Positions 7,488 through 17,028 of a DNA stretch of 64,000 nt are shown one piece after another. Position 1 is the stretch's first letter. Each line of letters begins with the position of its first letter. The position numbers were made by a program, and so were the translations under genes. Source of the stretch: Rhodoferax sp. Its GTDB lineage: Bacteria > Pseudomonadota > Gammaproteobacteria > Burkholderiales > Burkholderiaceae_C. The stretch is from the NCBI RefSeq assembly GCF_025354435.1, contig NZ_JANXMU010000010.1, positions 1 through 64,000 on the forward strand, written 5' to 3'. The notes beneath the pieces were generated by a model, which was given only the letters and a program-made list of their open reading frames with translations, was not told the origin of the DNA and searched no databases.

Positions 7488-8874
7488 CTGCGCAGGGTAT
7501 TTGCGCCTGGGGTGTGGCCACAAAGCGGTACACCAGCAGGCTGGCCAGGCCGTAAGCCAGGGCGAACGCCGCAAAGGCCAGCGGCAGCCGCAAGTTCCAA
7601 TCTGGCACGGTGTGCAGAATCGTTCCGACCAACGCCACGCCGACCAAGGCACCGATCTGGCGATTGGCGTTCAGGGCGGCGGCGGCGCTATTGGCGTAGG
7701 TTCGGCCGGATATTTGCATCACGGTGGTGGTCATGGCCGGAATCGCCACCGCTACAAACAAGTTCACCACGATCAGCCCGAGCAGCAACACCGGGTAGGG
7801 CGTGTGCAGCCGTACCCCCACCAACGCCACCGTTGCCAGCGCCGCTACACCCAGGCCCACCAGCATGGGTTTGCGTGTGCCGACGCGGGCCGAAATGCGT
7901 CCCGAAGCCAGGTTGCCCACCGTGAACGCGGCCATCATCGGTAGCAGTTGCAGGCCTGCCTGCAAGGCATCGGCAGAGCGCGCCTGTTGCAGGTACAGGC
8001 TGAGCAGGAACAATTGGCCAAACACCGCAAAGTTGATCAAAAAGCCGGTCATGTTGGCGGCCCCGAAGCCTGCGGTGTGCAGCAATGCGCGTGGCAGCAA
8101 TGGGTGGGCACCAGTGCGTTCGCGCTGGACCAAGGCCAGTGCCGCTGCCACGGCAACCACGGCCGCAGCCACCACGGGCGCTGACCCCCAGCCCAGCGTG
8201 GGGCCTTCAATCAAAAAGAAACTCAAGGCCGTCAGGATCAATACGCCGAACGCGTGGCTGAGCAAGGACAGCGCCCGGGGCTGCCGTGGCGTAGCCGCAA
8301 TCAATACCTGCGCCAGCACGATGCCCAGCAAACCCAATGGCAGATTGACCCAAAACACACTGCGCCAGCCATAGCTGTGCACCAAAATACCGCCGACCAG
8401 CGGGCCCACGGCCGATGCCGCGCCCACCATGGCTGACCAGATGCCCAGTATCCTGGCGCGGGTGCGATCATCTTCATAGGCATGGGTGAGCAGGCTGAGC
8501 GAGCTGGGCATAAACAGGGCCGCGCCTGCGCCTTGCAGCAGACGTGCGGCGATCAGACCGGTGCCGCTGGTGGCCAGACCGCACAGCACCGACCCCAGCA
8601 AGAACACCGCCAACCCACCTTGGTAGACGGTTTTGGGGCCAAACCGGTCGGCCAACGCGCCGCCCGCTAGCAGCAGTGCGGCAAAGGTCAGCGTATAGCC
8701 GTCCACCACCCACACCAAACCGGTCAGCGGCACCGAGAGGTTCAATGCGATGTCTGGCAAGGCAACGTTGACGGCGGTCACGTCGATCATTGCCATCACA
8801 AAACCAATGGCCAGGGTCCAGAGCACCCAGATGCTGCCGGTGGCTGGGGTGTGGGGTGGAGGGCGGGTAGGCAT
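7474..8874 (-). CDS. MFS multidrug exporter, DHA2 (EmrB/QacA) type
   Basis: A 466-residue inner-membrane drug/proton antiporter with about 14 hydrophobic segments. The motif A variant GALADRFGPK lies after helix 2 and the WRSVFWVNLPLG motif typical of the 14-helix DHA2 subfamily follows helix 5 (about residues 168-180). It would pump hydrophobic or cationic compounds out of the cytoplasm. A LysR gene lies divergently 109 bases away, so regulation by that protein is likely. No membrane-fusion protein is adjacent. Confidence 0.88.
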   Translation of the reverse strand: MPTRPPPHTPATGSIWVLWTLAIGFVMAMIDVTAVNVALPDIALNLSVPLTGLVWVVDGYTLTFAALLLAGGALADRFGPKTVYQGGLAVFLLGSVLCGLATSGTGLIAARLLQGAGAALFMPSSLSLLTHAYEDDRTRARILGIWSAMVGAASAVGPLVGGILVHSYGWRSVFWVNLPLGLLGIVLAQVLIAATPRQPRALSLLSHAFGVLILTALSFFLIEGPTLGWGSAPVVAAAVVAVAAALALVQRERTGAHPLLPRALLHTAGFGAANMTGFLINFAVFGQLFLLSLYLQQARSADALQAGLQLLPMMAAFTVGNLASGRISARVGTRKPMLVGLGVAALATVALVGVRLHTPYPVLLLGLIVVNLFVAVAIPAMTTTVMQISGRTYANSAAAALNANRQIGALVGVALVGTILHTVPDWNLRLPLAFAAFALAYGLASLLVYRFVATPQAQIPCAVKTA

Positions 8875-8956
8875 GGTGGGCTTTCAGGGTTATCACTAGG
8901 TTGGCGATTATTCGCGGCTTGTGTGATGCAGTAAAGATGCATAACATAAGCAGCTC

Positions 8957-8972
8957 AATGCAAAAATGCATT
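8957..8972. promoter_or_regulatory. Dyad in the MFS-lysR divergent promoter region
   Basis: AATGCA-AAAA-TGCATT has perfect 6-base arms and lies just upstream of the lysR start at 8984, within the 109-base region shared with the MFS exporter. Such a position fits an autoregulatory LysR-type site. The protein-DNA match is inferred only from location. Confidence 0.35.
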
Positions 8973-8983
8973 TCAAGGAAGCC

Positions 8984-9850
8984 ATGGATTGGGACAATGC
9001 CCGCATTTTTCTCAGCATTTCCCGCGCTGGTACCTTGCGAGGCGCGGCGGCCGAGCTGCAAATCGACCAGGCCACCGTGGGCCGCCGCTTGGCCGCCATG
9101 GAGCAGACGCTGGGCGCGCGGCTGTTTTTGCGCACGCCCTCAGGCTATGTAGCGACCCCGGCGGGTGAGTTGGCGGTGGCTGCGGCCGAGCTGATGGAGC
9201 GCGCTGCGGACCAGCTGCAGCGTGAAATGCAGGGTATCGATAACCGTTTATCGGGTACCGTGCGGGTGGCCACATCGGACACCATGGCGGTGTATTTTGT
9301 GGTTGCTGCCATGCAGCGCCTGCACACCCGGCACCCGGACATCCGCATCGTGCTCAGTGCGTCCAACCAATTGGCCAGCCTGACGCGCCGCGAGTCTGAC
9401 CTGGCCATCCGGCTGGTGCGGCCTACCGACCCCGACCTGATCACCCGCCAGTTGACCAAACGCCAGATGGGTCTTTACGCGGCCAAAACCTATCTGGCAG
9501 AACGCGGCGAGCCCAAGGCGGGCACAGCCCTGGCGGGGCACGATGTGGTGATTTACCAGCCGTCGGTGTTGGCGCGGCAAAGTGAAATACTGTGCGGGGA
9601 AGCGATGGCGAATGCCCGTGTGGTGATGGAGGTCAACACTGGCTTGGTGCTGCTGGAGGCTGCCGCCAACGGGCTGGGCATTGCCGAATTGCCTATCCAC
9701 ATGGCCGACACCGATGCCCGGTTGCAGCGCATCTGGCCTGAGCGCAGCGAGTCTTACGGCGTGTGGCTGGTGATGCATAGCGATCTGGCCCGTACGGCAC
9801 GCGTGCGGGCTGCGGCCGACGCGATCATCGAAACTTTTCCGGACAAATAA
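8984..9850 (+). CDS. LysR family transcriptional regulator
   Basis: A 288-residue LysR protein. The N-terminal winged helix-turn-helix (ARIFLSISRAGTLRGAAAELQ, then QATVGRRLAAMEQTLGARLF) is followed by a periplasmic-binding-protein-like effector domain. I chose ATG 8984 because AAGGAAG lies directly before it. An in-frame ATG at 8966 has no good ribosome site. It is divergent from the MFS exporter and probably controls it in response to an exported compound. The DNA-binding domain resembles the subgroup whose N-terminus starts MDWDNARIFL. Confidence 0.87.
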   Translation: MDWDNARIFLSISRAGTLRGAAAELQIDQATVGRRLAAMEQTLGARLFLRTPSGYVATPAGELAVAAAELMERAADQLQREMQGIDNRLSGTVRVATSDTMAVYFVVAAMQRLHTRHPDIRIVLSASNQLASLTRRESDLAIRLVRPTDPDLITRQLTKRQMGLYAAKTYLAERGEPKAGTALAGHDVVIYQPSVLARQSEILCGEAMANARVVMEVNTGLVLLEAAANGLGIAELPIHMADTDARLQRIWPERSESYGVWLVMHSDLARTARVRAAADAIIETFPDK

Positions 9851-9876
9851 AGGCTGCTTTCCCGGTTGCGTCTATC

Positions 9877-10671
9877 TCAGGGCGTGAGGTTGAGGCGGTA
9901 GGCGTAGGCCTCGCCCCGGTAGGTGCTTTCGATGTACTCGACTAGCTTGTTGTCGCTGCTGAAGGACTTGCGTTTGAGCAGCAGGCAGGGCGCAGGCGCG
10001 GTGTAGTTGAAGGCTTTGGATTCGGCCTCGCTGCTCATTACCGCTTCAATGGTTTGCTCGGCCGCCGTCAGGGCCAGACCGCAGTGTTCTTGTAAGTAGG
10101 CATAGACCGAACCGCGTGTGTCCCAGTCGGCCATGGGCGGGGCCAGCGCCAGGTCATACCAGGCGACTTCGCGGGCCAGGGGCTGGCCGTCGGCCAGGCG
10201 GATACGCACCAGCTTGGCAAAGCTGTTGACCGATGGCCGCCCGAAGATGGACGCAATCATGCGGTCCTGCACCACGTCATGGGTCACCAACTGGGTGCTG
10301 GCGGCCATGCCCCGTTCGCGCATGTCTTCGGCAAAGCTTTTGAGTTTGCCGATGGGTTGGTGGATTTTTTGCGGAGCCTGCACCTGCGTGCCACCGCGGC
10401 CGTGGGTACTGAGCAAGTGGGCGTGGCGCAGGTCGTTGTAGCAGCGTTTGATGGTGGTGCGGCTGACCTGCAGGGCTTCGGCCAGGACCCGCTCCGACGG
10501 CAGGTTGCTGCCCGTGGGCAGATCGCCGCTGTCGATTAGGGCCTGGATCTGGCGCTTGAGTTGCTGGTAATAGGGCTCCGAGGTCTTGGAGTCCAGCCGC
10601 AGCTTGGCCAGAATGCCCTCGGACGCAGCCCCGGTGTGCGGGGCCGGTGGGGCGGCATGGCGTGCGTTCAT
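9877..10671 (-). CDS. GntR family regulator with UTRA effector domain
   Basis: A 264-residue GntR/HutC-type repressor. The winged helix (YYQQLKRQIQALIDSGDLPTGSNLPSERVLAEAL, then SRTTIKRCYNDL; about residues 30-95) is followed by a UTRA ligand domain (about 115-260) ending in the typical ESTYRGEAYAYRLNL. UTRA domains bind small metabolites such as sugar phosphates, urocanate or phosphonates. No metabolic target gene lies beside it, so its regulon is unknown. The frame is open for 41 more codons upstream, but they do not look like protein. The ATG at 10671 is preferred. Confidence 0.85.
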   Translation of the reverse strand: MNARHAAPPAPHTGAASEGILAKLRLDSKTSEPYYQQLKRQIQALIDSGDLPTGSNLPSERVLAEALQVSRTTIKRCYNDLRHAHLLSTHGRGGTQVQAPQKIHQPIGKLKSFAEDMRERGMAASTQLVTHDVVQDRMIASIFGRPSVNSFAKLVRIRLADGQPLAREVAWYDLALAPPMADWDTRGSVYAYLQEHCGLALTAAEQTIEAVMSSEAESKAFNYTAPAPCLLLKRKSFSSDNKLVEYIESTYRGEAYAYRLNLTP

Positions 10672-10747
10672 CGTCGGGTTGTTCACTCGGTAGGTCCAAA
10701 AAATACCAGCGGCTTTACTGGCCTGGCAATTTTGTTCCAAACGTAAC

Positions 10748-10777
10748 AATATGTGACTTTTGAGTTCGCGACATATT
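10748..10777. promoter_or_regulatory. Inverted repeat upstream of the GntR gene
   Basis: AATATGT and ACATATT form perfect arms 16 bases apart in the 180-base region between the GntR gene and the GlxA-type gene. The region is AT-rich relative to its surroundings and should hold the GntR promoter. Autoregulation is possible but not shown. Confidence 0.3.
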
Positions 10778-10851
10778 TGGGGTTTCGCCGACAAATATGG
10801 CCCGCACAGGCACTGTGTGTCGCCTGCGTGACTCTCGCCAGACCGCCGAAA

Positions 10852-11847
10852 TCAGCGCTGCCGTGCTTGCGACGGGGCGCCTGGCAAGCCTAATTGGTGC
10901 CAGGCGCGGCGCAATTGGGTATCTGAACTGAAACCCGCCAGCTCGGCGGCATGGTTGACGTTGTGGCCCGACTGCAGGGCCGTCTGCGCCACGGCCAGGC
11001 GGATGCGGCGCAGATACTGCAAGGGCGCAATCTGCGCGTATTCTATGAACAAACGCGTCAGGTGGCGTGGCGAGGTGTGGGCCATGTCGGCCATGCGCGG
11101 CACCGTCCAGCCCGCCCGCGGGTCCAGGCTGACGGCATCCTGCACCCGGTGCAGGGCAGGGTGCAGGTGGTTGCGGTAGCTTAAGAATGGCGACAGCTCG
11201 GGGTCGTGCGGGCCGCGCCGCAAAGCCACCACCATGGTCTGGGCGACCTGCGCTGCGATGGGCTCGCCGCAGGTGTCGGCGATGCGTTGCAGCACCAGGT
11301 CAATGCCGGTGGTCACGCCCGCACTGCTGTAGACCGGCGCGTCTTCCACAAACACCCGGTTGGCCACCACCTCGCACTGCGGCTCCACGCTGCGCAGTTC
11401 GTCCAGGTGCTGGTGGTGGGTGGTGACGCGCCTGCCCTTGAGCAGCCCGGCGTGAGCCGCCAGCAGGGTGCCCGCGCACACCGTCACCAGCTCCAGCTGG
11501 TGCGTGGCTAGGCGCAGGCCGCGCAGCCAGTGCAGCACGGCGCGGGCCGGGGCGTTGTCTACCGCTATTGTTTCACCGGGCAGGCCGACCAGCACCACCC
11601 AGTGCGGCGTGGCCGGGTGGGCGGTCAGCGCGCTGGGCAGGGGCTGCAGCCCGGTGAGCTGTGCGCCGACTGAGGTGGCCGTGCTGCCATCCGGCCCTAT
11701 AAATTGCAGGGCAAAGCGCTCCGGCTGGCCCTGCGCCAGCAGGCATTGGTTGGTGATGCGCAGGGCTTCGGCCGGGCCCGCCCAGTCGAGGATCAGGCTG
11801 TTGGGCAGCAGGACAAATAGAACCTGGATTACGGCTGGGCTTGCCAT
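10852..11847 (-). CDS. GlxA-type AraC family transcriptional regulator
   Basis: A 331-residue protein with an N-terminal DJ-1/PfpI-like domain (residues about 5-190, containing the cysteine-bearing elbow TVCAGTLLLAHAG) and a C-terminal AraC/XylS double helix-turn-helix (about 225-320, ending in VNHAAELAGFSSDTQLRRAWHQLGL). GlxA-type regulators usually control catabolism of nitrogen compounds. The ATG at 11847 lies 19 bases inside the end of the upstream DJ-1 gene, so translation is probably coupled. A longer open frame upstream overlaps that gene and is not used. Confidence 0.86.
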   Translation of the reverse strand: MASPAVIQVLFVLLPNSLILDWAGPAEALRITNQCLLAQGQPERFALQFIGPDGSTATSVGAQLTGLQPLPSALTAHPATPHWVVLVGLPGETIAVDNAPARAVLHWLRGLRLATHQLELVTVCAGTLLAAHAGLLKGRRVTTHHQHLDELRSVEPQCEVVANRVFVEDAPVYSSAGVTTGIDLVLQRIADTCGEPIAAQVAQTMVVALRRGPHDPELSPFLSYRNHLHPALHRVQDAVSLDPRAGWTVPRMADMAHTSPRHLTRLFIEYAQIAPLQYLRRIRLAVAQTALQSGHNVNHAAELAGFSSDTQLRRAWHQLGLPGAPSQARQR

Positions 11848-12434
11848 GCGTAGTCCATTTGCCGGGCCGTGCGGGTGGCCAGTTCGTGGCCCGCCAGCGT
11901 GGCGACCAGGTGTAGGCACATATCGATGCCTGCGCTGATGCCTGCCGAAGTGGTGATGTGGCCTTGGGTGATCCAACGCTTGCCGGTCTGCACCTGCAGG
12001 GCTGGGAACATGCGTTGCAGGTCATCCACGTCTTCCCAATGCGTGGTGACCGGGCCGTGGGTGAGCACGCCGCTGCGCGCCAGCAAAAATGCACCTGTAC
12101 AGACTGATGCGACGGTAGAAGCCGTGGCGGCGGTGGCGGCAATCCAGGCGATGGTCTGTTCGCAAGCCATCGCGGCATCGACCACGCCGCCGGGGATGAT
12201 CAGCGCGTCGGTGGCGGTGCAGGCCGCAAACGTGCTGTCGGGAATTATGCATAAACCGGCCCTTGCGCCCACTGGGTCAGCGTGACGTGCTACGCATTGT
12301 GTAGCAAATAGGGGTGGGTCGTTGGGGTGGCTGCGGCTATGCACGCGGCTGGCGGTGGTGAACACCTCGTACGGCCCGGCAAAGTCCAGTGCTTCTACGT
12401 CGTCAAACACCAGGATGGCAACACGGTGCGTCAT
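11829..12434 (-). CDS. DJ-1/PfpI family protein
   Basis: A 201-residue single-domain DJ-1/PfpI protein. It starts VAILVFDDVEALDFAGPYEVF, typical of the branch that includes isonitrile hydratase and GlxA N-termini, and carries a nucleophile-elbow cysteine in ASVCTGAFLLA at about residues 100-110. The real function may be hydratase, amidase-like or sensory. It overlaps the upstream isochorismatase gene by the 4 bases ATGA and the downstream GlxA gene by 19 bases. This makes a compact operon with two DJ-1 domains in consecutive genes. Confidence 0.85.
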   Translation of the reverse strand: MTHRVAILVFDDVEALDFAGPYEVFTTASRVHSRSHPNDPPLFATQCVARHADPVGARAGLCIIPDSTFAACTATDALIIPGGVVDAAMACEQTIAWIAATAATASTVASVCTGAFLLARSGVLTHGPVTTHWEDVDDLQRMFPALQVQTGKRWITQGHITTSAGISAGIDMCLHLVATLAGHELATRTARQMDYAWQAQP

Positions 12435-12991
12435 GCGGCGGCTCCTTCCAGGGCTTGTTCCACCGTGCAGATGCGGGCGAAGCGCTCGGTGAGCACGGCG
12501 GCGGTGCGGGCCATGATGTCGGCGGCGGGTAGCACCGTGCCGTCTAGGTGCTGCATGTCCCAGGTCAGCGTGGCGTCCAGGCAGTAGTCCACTGCCCAGC
12601 CCAGGTCGGACGCATGGCGGGTGGTGGTTTCGCAGCATTGCTCGGTGCGGATGCCGCTGACGATCAGGCGGCGAATGCCGTGCGCTGTCAGCCACACGTC
12701 CAGCCCGGTGCCCACCAGCGCGCTGTGGCGGCTTTTGGTGAAGGTGGCGGCAGGCTCGAATGGAGCCAGACCCGCGATGGGCTGGATGTGGCCGGATTCG
12801 ACGGCAAACGCGTTGTCGGTCGTCTTAGGGCCATCGACATGGAAGATGCGCACGATAGGAATGCCCTGCGCCACGCAGCCCTCGATCAGTGCGTTCTGCC
12901 GGGCCAGGTAACCCGGCAGCGTGGCCGGGTTGAAGTAAGGACGTTGCCGAAAAGATTCCTGGGCATCGATCAAAATCAGACAGGTTTGCAT
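12431..12991 (-). CDS. Isochorismatase-family cysteine hydrolase
   Basis: A 186-residue hydrolase. LILIDAQESF supplies the catalytic aspartate, a lysine lies in FTKSRHSAL, and the catalytic cysteine is in the RTEQCCETTTRHASDLG region. Members hydrolyse isochorismate, nicotinamide, N-carbamoyl compounds or biurets. The substrate cannot be told here. The ATG at 12991 has TTGAGG upstream. It is the first gene of a three-gene operon with the DJ-1 and GlxA genes, suggesting turnover of a small amide under GlxA control. Confidence 0.85.
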   Translation of the reverse strand: MQTCLILIDAQESFRQRPYFNPATLPGYLARQNALIEGCVAQGIPIVRIFHVDGPKTTDNAFAVESGHIQPIAGLAPFEPAATFTKSRHSALVGTGLDVWLTAHGIRRLIVSGIRTEQCCETTTRHASDLGWAVDYCLDATLTWDMQHLDGTVLPAADIMARTAAVLTERFARICTVEQALEGAAA

Positions 12992-13114
12992 GGTGTAGAA
13001 CCTCAAGCAGTGGTGGATGGTAGCGCTCTATTCTTCTGCACGAGCGGCCCACAGGCCATCCACGATCAGCCCAGTTTCGATCATTTTCAGCCATAAACTA
13101 GATCGGAAATGAAA

Positions 13115-13144
13115 AACCCCGCAGAGCTTGCACTCTGCGGGGTT
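13115..13144 (-). terminator. Rho-independent terminator downstream of groEL
   Basis: AACCCCGCAGAG and CTCTGCGGGGTT form a perfect 12-base-pair stem with a 6-base loop. Read leftward it is followed by TTTTTC, the U-tract expected for transcripts coming from groEL, whose stop lies about 150 bases away. It separates groEL from the isochorismatase operon on the same strand. The 146 bases between it and groEL hold no gene that I can recognise. Confidence 0.85.
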
Positions 13145-13292
13145 TGGAGGAAGTTGTAGTCCCGGTCTTGCAACAGGGATGCCAACCTCGTCGCGCAACG
13201 GGTGGCTGGGTAGGCGCATCGTCGTAGACAGTGGCAAAGCCACGGCAAGACGGTGCAACGCCCCCAGCCGCTCGTTTCGCGGCGACCCTCTT

Positions 13293-14969
<1,677 letters not shown>

Positions 14970-14995
14970 TTAAGTGGAAAGTGAAAGGCGAGAAA

Positions 14996-15286
14996 TTACT
15001 TCTCTACAACCGCGAAGAGGTCGTCTTCTTTCATGACCAACAGTTCGTCGCCTTCGACCTTGACGGTTTGGCCGCTGTACTTGCCGAACAAGACGCGGTC
15101 GCCAACCTTGACGGTCAGGGCGGAAATTTCACCCTTGTCGTTCTTTTTGCCAGGGCCAACAGCCAGGATTTCGCCTTGGTCTGGCTTTTCAGCAGCCGAG
15201 TCAGGGATCACGATGCCGGAAGCGGTCTTGGTTTCGCTGTCAATACGCTTGACGATCACGCGGTCGCCGAGAGGACGTAGGTTCAT
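14996..15286 (-). CDS. groS: Co-chaperonin GroES
   Basis: A 96-residue co-chaperonin that caps GroEL. The N-terminus [15 protein letters not shown] and the mobile-loop region [13 protein letters not shown] (about 16-30) are standard. The upstream in-frame extension is discarded because the family starts at MNLRPL, at 15286, with AGGAGACTCT before it. It is the first gene of the groES-groEL operon. A CIRCE element lies 48 bases upstream. Confidence 0.97.
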   Translation of the reverse strand: MNLRPLGDRVIVKRIDSETKTASGIVIPDSAAEKPDQGEILAVGPGKKNDKGEISALTVKVGDRVLFGKYSGQTVKVEGDELLVMKEDDLFAVVEK

Positions 15287-15333
15287 AGAGTCTCCTAAAA
15301 ATGGAACGGTAAAAAAGGGGCGTGGGGTGGGTG

Positions 15334-15360
15334 CTAGCACTCAACCCCTACAAGTGCTAA
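15334..15360 (-). promoter_or_regulatory. CIRCE operator (HrcA binding site)
   Basis: Read on the minus strand: TTAGCACTT, then nine bases, then GAGTGCTAG. This matches the CIRCE consensus TTAGCACTC-N9-GAGTGCTAA at 16 of 18 arm positions. It lies directly downstream of the -10 box and upstream of groES, so HrcA would repress groESL until heat stress. Confidence 0.88.
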
Positions 15361-15387
15361 TGATAAGGGCAAGTTGTGACGTTTCAA
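15360..15387 (-). promoter_or_regulatory. groESL promoter
   Basis: On the minus strand TTGAAA (15387-15382), a 16-base spacer and TATCAT (15365-15360) form a good sigma-70 promoter that runs into CIRCE. The -35 region reads CCTTGAAAC, which also resembles the CTTGAAA box of heat-shock sigma-32. The matching -10 (CCCCAT) is poor, so HrcA control is better supported than sigma-32 control. Confidence 0.6.
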
Positions 15388-15469
15388 GGGCAGCAGCCAG
15401 AAATGCTGTGCTGGCCGAGGCTATTGCATGCGGCTTGGCGCACACTTTGGCATGCGAAATTTAAGAAAA

Positions 15470-15520
15470 TAAGGCCTGTAGCCTATATTCCACTTACGCT
15501 AGTAGCTATCTATTTAATAG
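15470..15520 (-). repeat. Interspersed repeat, copy B
   Basis: The reverse complement reads CTATTAAATAGATAGCTACTAGCGTAAGTGGAATATAGG, with the same block order as the other copies in the window. It lies in the 180-base gap between the groES control region and the FAD monooxygenase gene. No gene is seen in this gap. Confidence 0.55.
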
Positions 15521-15540
15521 TGAACAGATTGTAAGGCGGG

Positions 15541-16719
15541 TTAGCCACCGCCGTACAGCCATGGTAGGTCCAGCAGGCGTTCACCGCCCAGCTGCATCGC
15601 CCGGTCCCGGCCCCAGCGCACCAGGCCCGTGGCATGGAAGATGCGGCCATTGCGGATGGCGCGCGCTTGCACCCGTGCATTGCGTTGCCAGCGTTGGTCT
15701 GCGTAGTGGGCTAGCGCGGCAGGAATGTCGCTGCCGGGCTGCAACACGCTGGCCAGGGTGGCGGCATCTTCTATGGCCATGCCCGCGCCTTGGGCTAGGT
15801 AAGGGCGCATCGGGTGGGCCGCATCGCCCAGCAACGCGACCCGGCCTTGCGCATGCTGGTGGGCCCCGGCCATGGGCGGGCGGTCGCACAGCACCCACAA
15901 GCGCCAGGAGGAGACCGCCTGCAACAGGTCTTGGAGCGGGCTGCACGCGCCTGCCAGGCTGGTCTGCAGATCGGCGGCGTTGGCACTGTGGTCCCAGTGC
16001 TCCAGGCTGGTGCGCTGGGGCGGGAGCTGGCCGTGCACGATGGCCACGACGTTGAGCCAGTCGCCGCCACACACGGGGTACTGCACCACATGCAGATTCG
16101 GGCCTAGCCAAGCGTTGACGCGCTGGGAGCGCAGGTGCTGCGGCAGATCCGCCTGGCGCACCAGTGCGCGGTAGGCTAGGTGGCCGGTGCTGCGGGGCGG
16201 GCCATCGTGCAGCAGCCATTGGCGCACGGGGCTCCACAGACCGTCGGCACCCACCAGGGCATCGCCGTGGATGTCTTCCGCAGTGCTGCCGCGTACCGAT
16301 ACGCCAGAGGGGTTTTGGCTGAAATGCTGCAGGCCGTGGTCGAGTTGCAGCTGGGTACTCGTCTGCTGCACGGCGGTATGCAGCAGCGCCAGCAGGTCGG
16401 CCCGGTGCAGCGTGGCGTAGGGTGCTCCGTAGCGTTGCTGCATGTCAGTGCCCAGCGCCAGACGGCCCAGTTCGCGGGCCGTCAGTGCGTCGCGCACCTG
16501 CAGATGCGGTGGAAAGGCGGCCACAGCCGCCAGTGCGTCTTGCAGGCCCCAGCAGTACAGCAGCCGGGTGACGTTGGGGCCGATTTGGATACCTGCGCCG
16601 ACTTCGCTCAAGACGGCCGCACGTTCGAACACGCGCACATCCCAGCCGACCTGCGCGCACGCCAAGGCCGCTGCCATGCCACCAATGCCTGCGCCTGCGA
16701 TGAGTAACTGTTGAACCAT
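15541..16719 (-). CDS. FAD-dependent aromatic monooxygenase
   Basis: A 392-residue group A flavoprotein hydroxylase similar to 3-hydroxybenzoate 6-hydroxylase and salicylate hydroxylase. It carries the dinucleotide motif GAGIGGMAAA at residues about 8-17, the GADGLWSPVR motif in the middle, and GDAAHPMRPYLAQGAGMAIEDA near 290-311, which binds the flavin ribityl chain. It would use NAD(P)H and O2 to hydroxylate an aromatic acid. No ring-cleavage genes are adjacent, so the substrate is open. The start at 16719 is chosen by family length. Confidence 0.85.
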   Translation of the reverse strand: MVQQLLIAGAGIGGMAAALACAQVGWDVRVFERAAVLSEVGAGIQIGPNVTRLLYCWGLQDALAAVAAFPPHLQVRDALTARELGRLALGTDMQQRYGAPYATLHRADLLALLHTAVQQTSTQLQLDHGLQHFSQNPSGVSVRGSTAEDIHGDALVGADGLWSPVRQWLLHDGPPRSTGHLAYRALVRQADLPQHLRSQRVNAWLGPNLHVVQYPVCGGDWLNVVAIVHGQLPPQRTSLEHWDHSANAADLQTSLAGACSPLQDLLQAVSSWRLWVLCDRPPMAGAHQHAQGRVALLGDAAHPMRPYLAQGAGMAIEDAATLASVLQPGSDIPAALAHYADQRWQRNARVQARAIRNGRIFHATGLVRWGRDRAMQLGGERLLDLPWLYGGG

Positions 16720-17028
16720 GGGGTGATTTTGCCGTGCCCGGCGTATCGGCACAGGACGTGATCAATGCCTTAAATGGGTGCAAAAGTGCCTCTGACGTTG
16801 ACCCCTGGGCCTCATATCTGTCTCAAAAAAAGCCCATAATGCAGCAGCAAAATTTATCTCACAGAGCGGTGGACTCGAGCGCTTTAAAAATCCTGCCAAA
16901 TGCGCTTTATATCCAAACGCTATTCCATTGGACCAACCAATACTCGATGCATTTTCTTAAAAATCTAGACGCCAAACTGGGGTTAATCGGCCGGGTATCA
17001 GAGTTATCGCAGCATATAGGTGGCAGGC
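16720..17028. other. Non-coding stretch upstream of the epsB-prs module
   Basis: About 309 bases, AT-richer than the left flank, between two divergently oriented genes. It should hold the promoters of the FAD monooxygenase and of epsB. I looked for a sigma-54 site (TGGCAC-N5-TTGC) on both strands and did not find a convincing one. An open frame at 16734-17045 has no recognisable protein character. Confidence 0.5.

Noticed and set aside
15382..15390. Full sigma-32 promoter for groESL
   Set aside because: The CTTGAAA-like -35 is present, but the CCCCAT -10 box is not. The sigma-70 plus CIRCE reading fits better.
16720..17028. Sigma-54 promoter for epsB under PrsR
   Set aside because: No TGGCAC-N5-TTGC match was found on either strand by eye.
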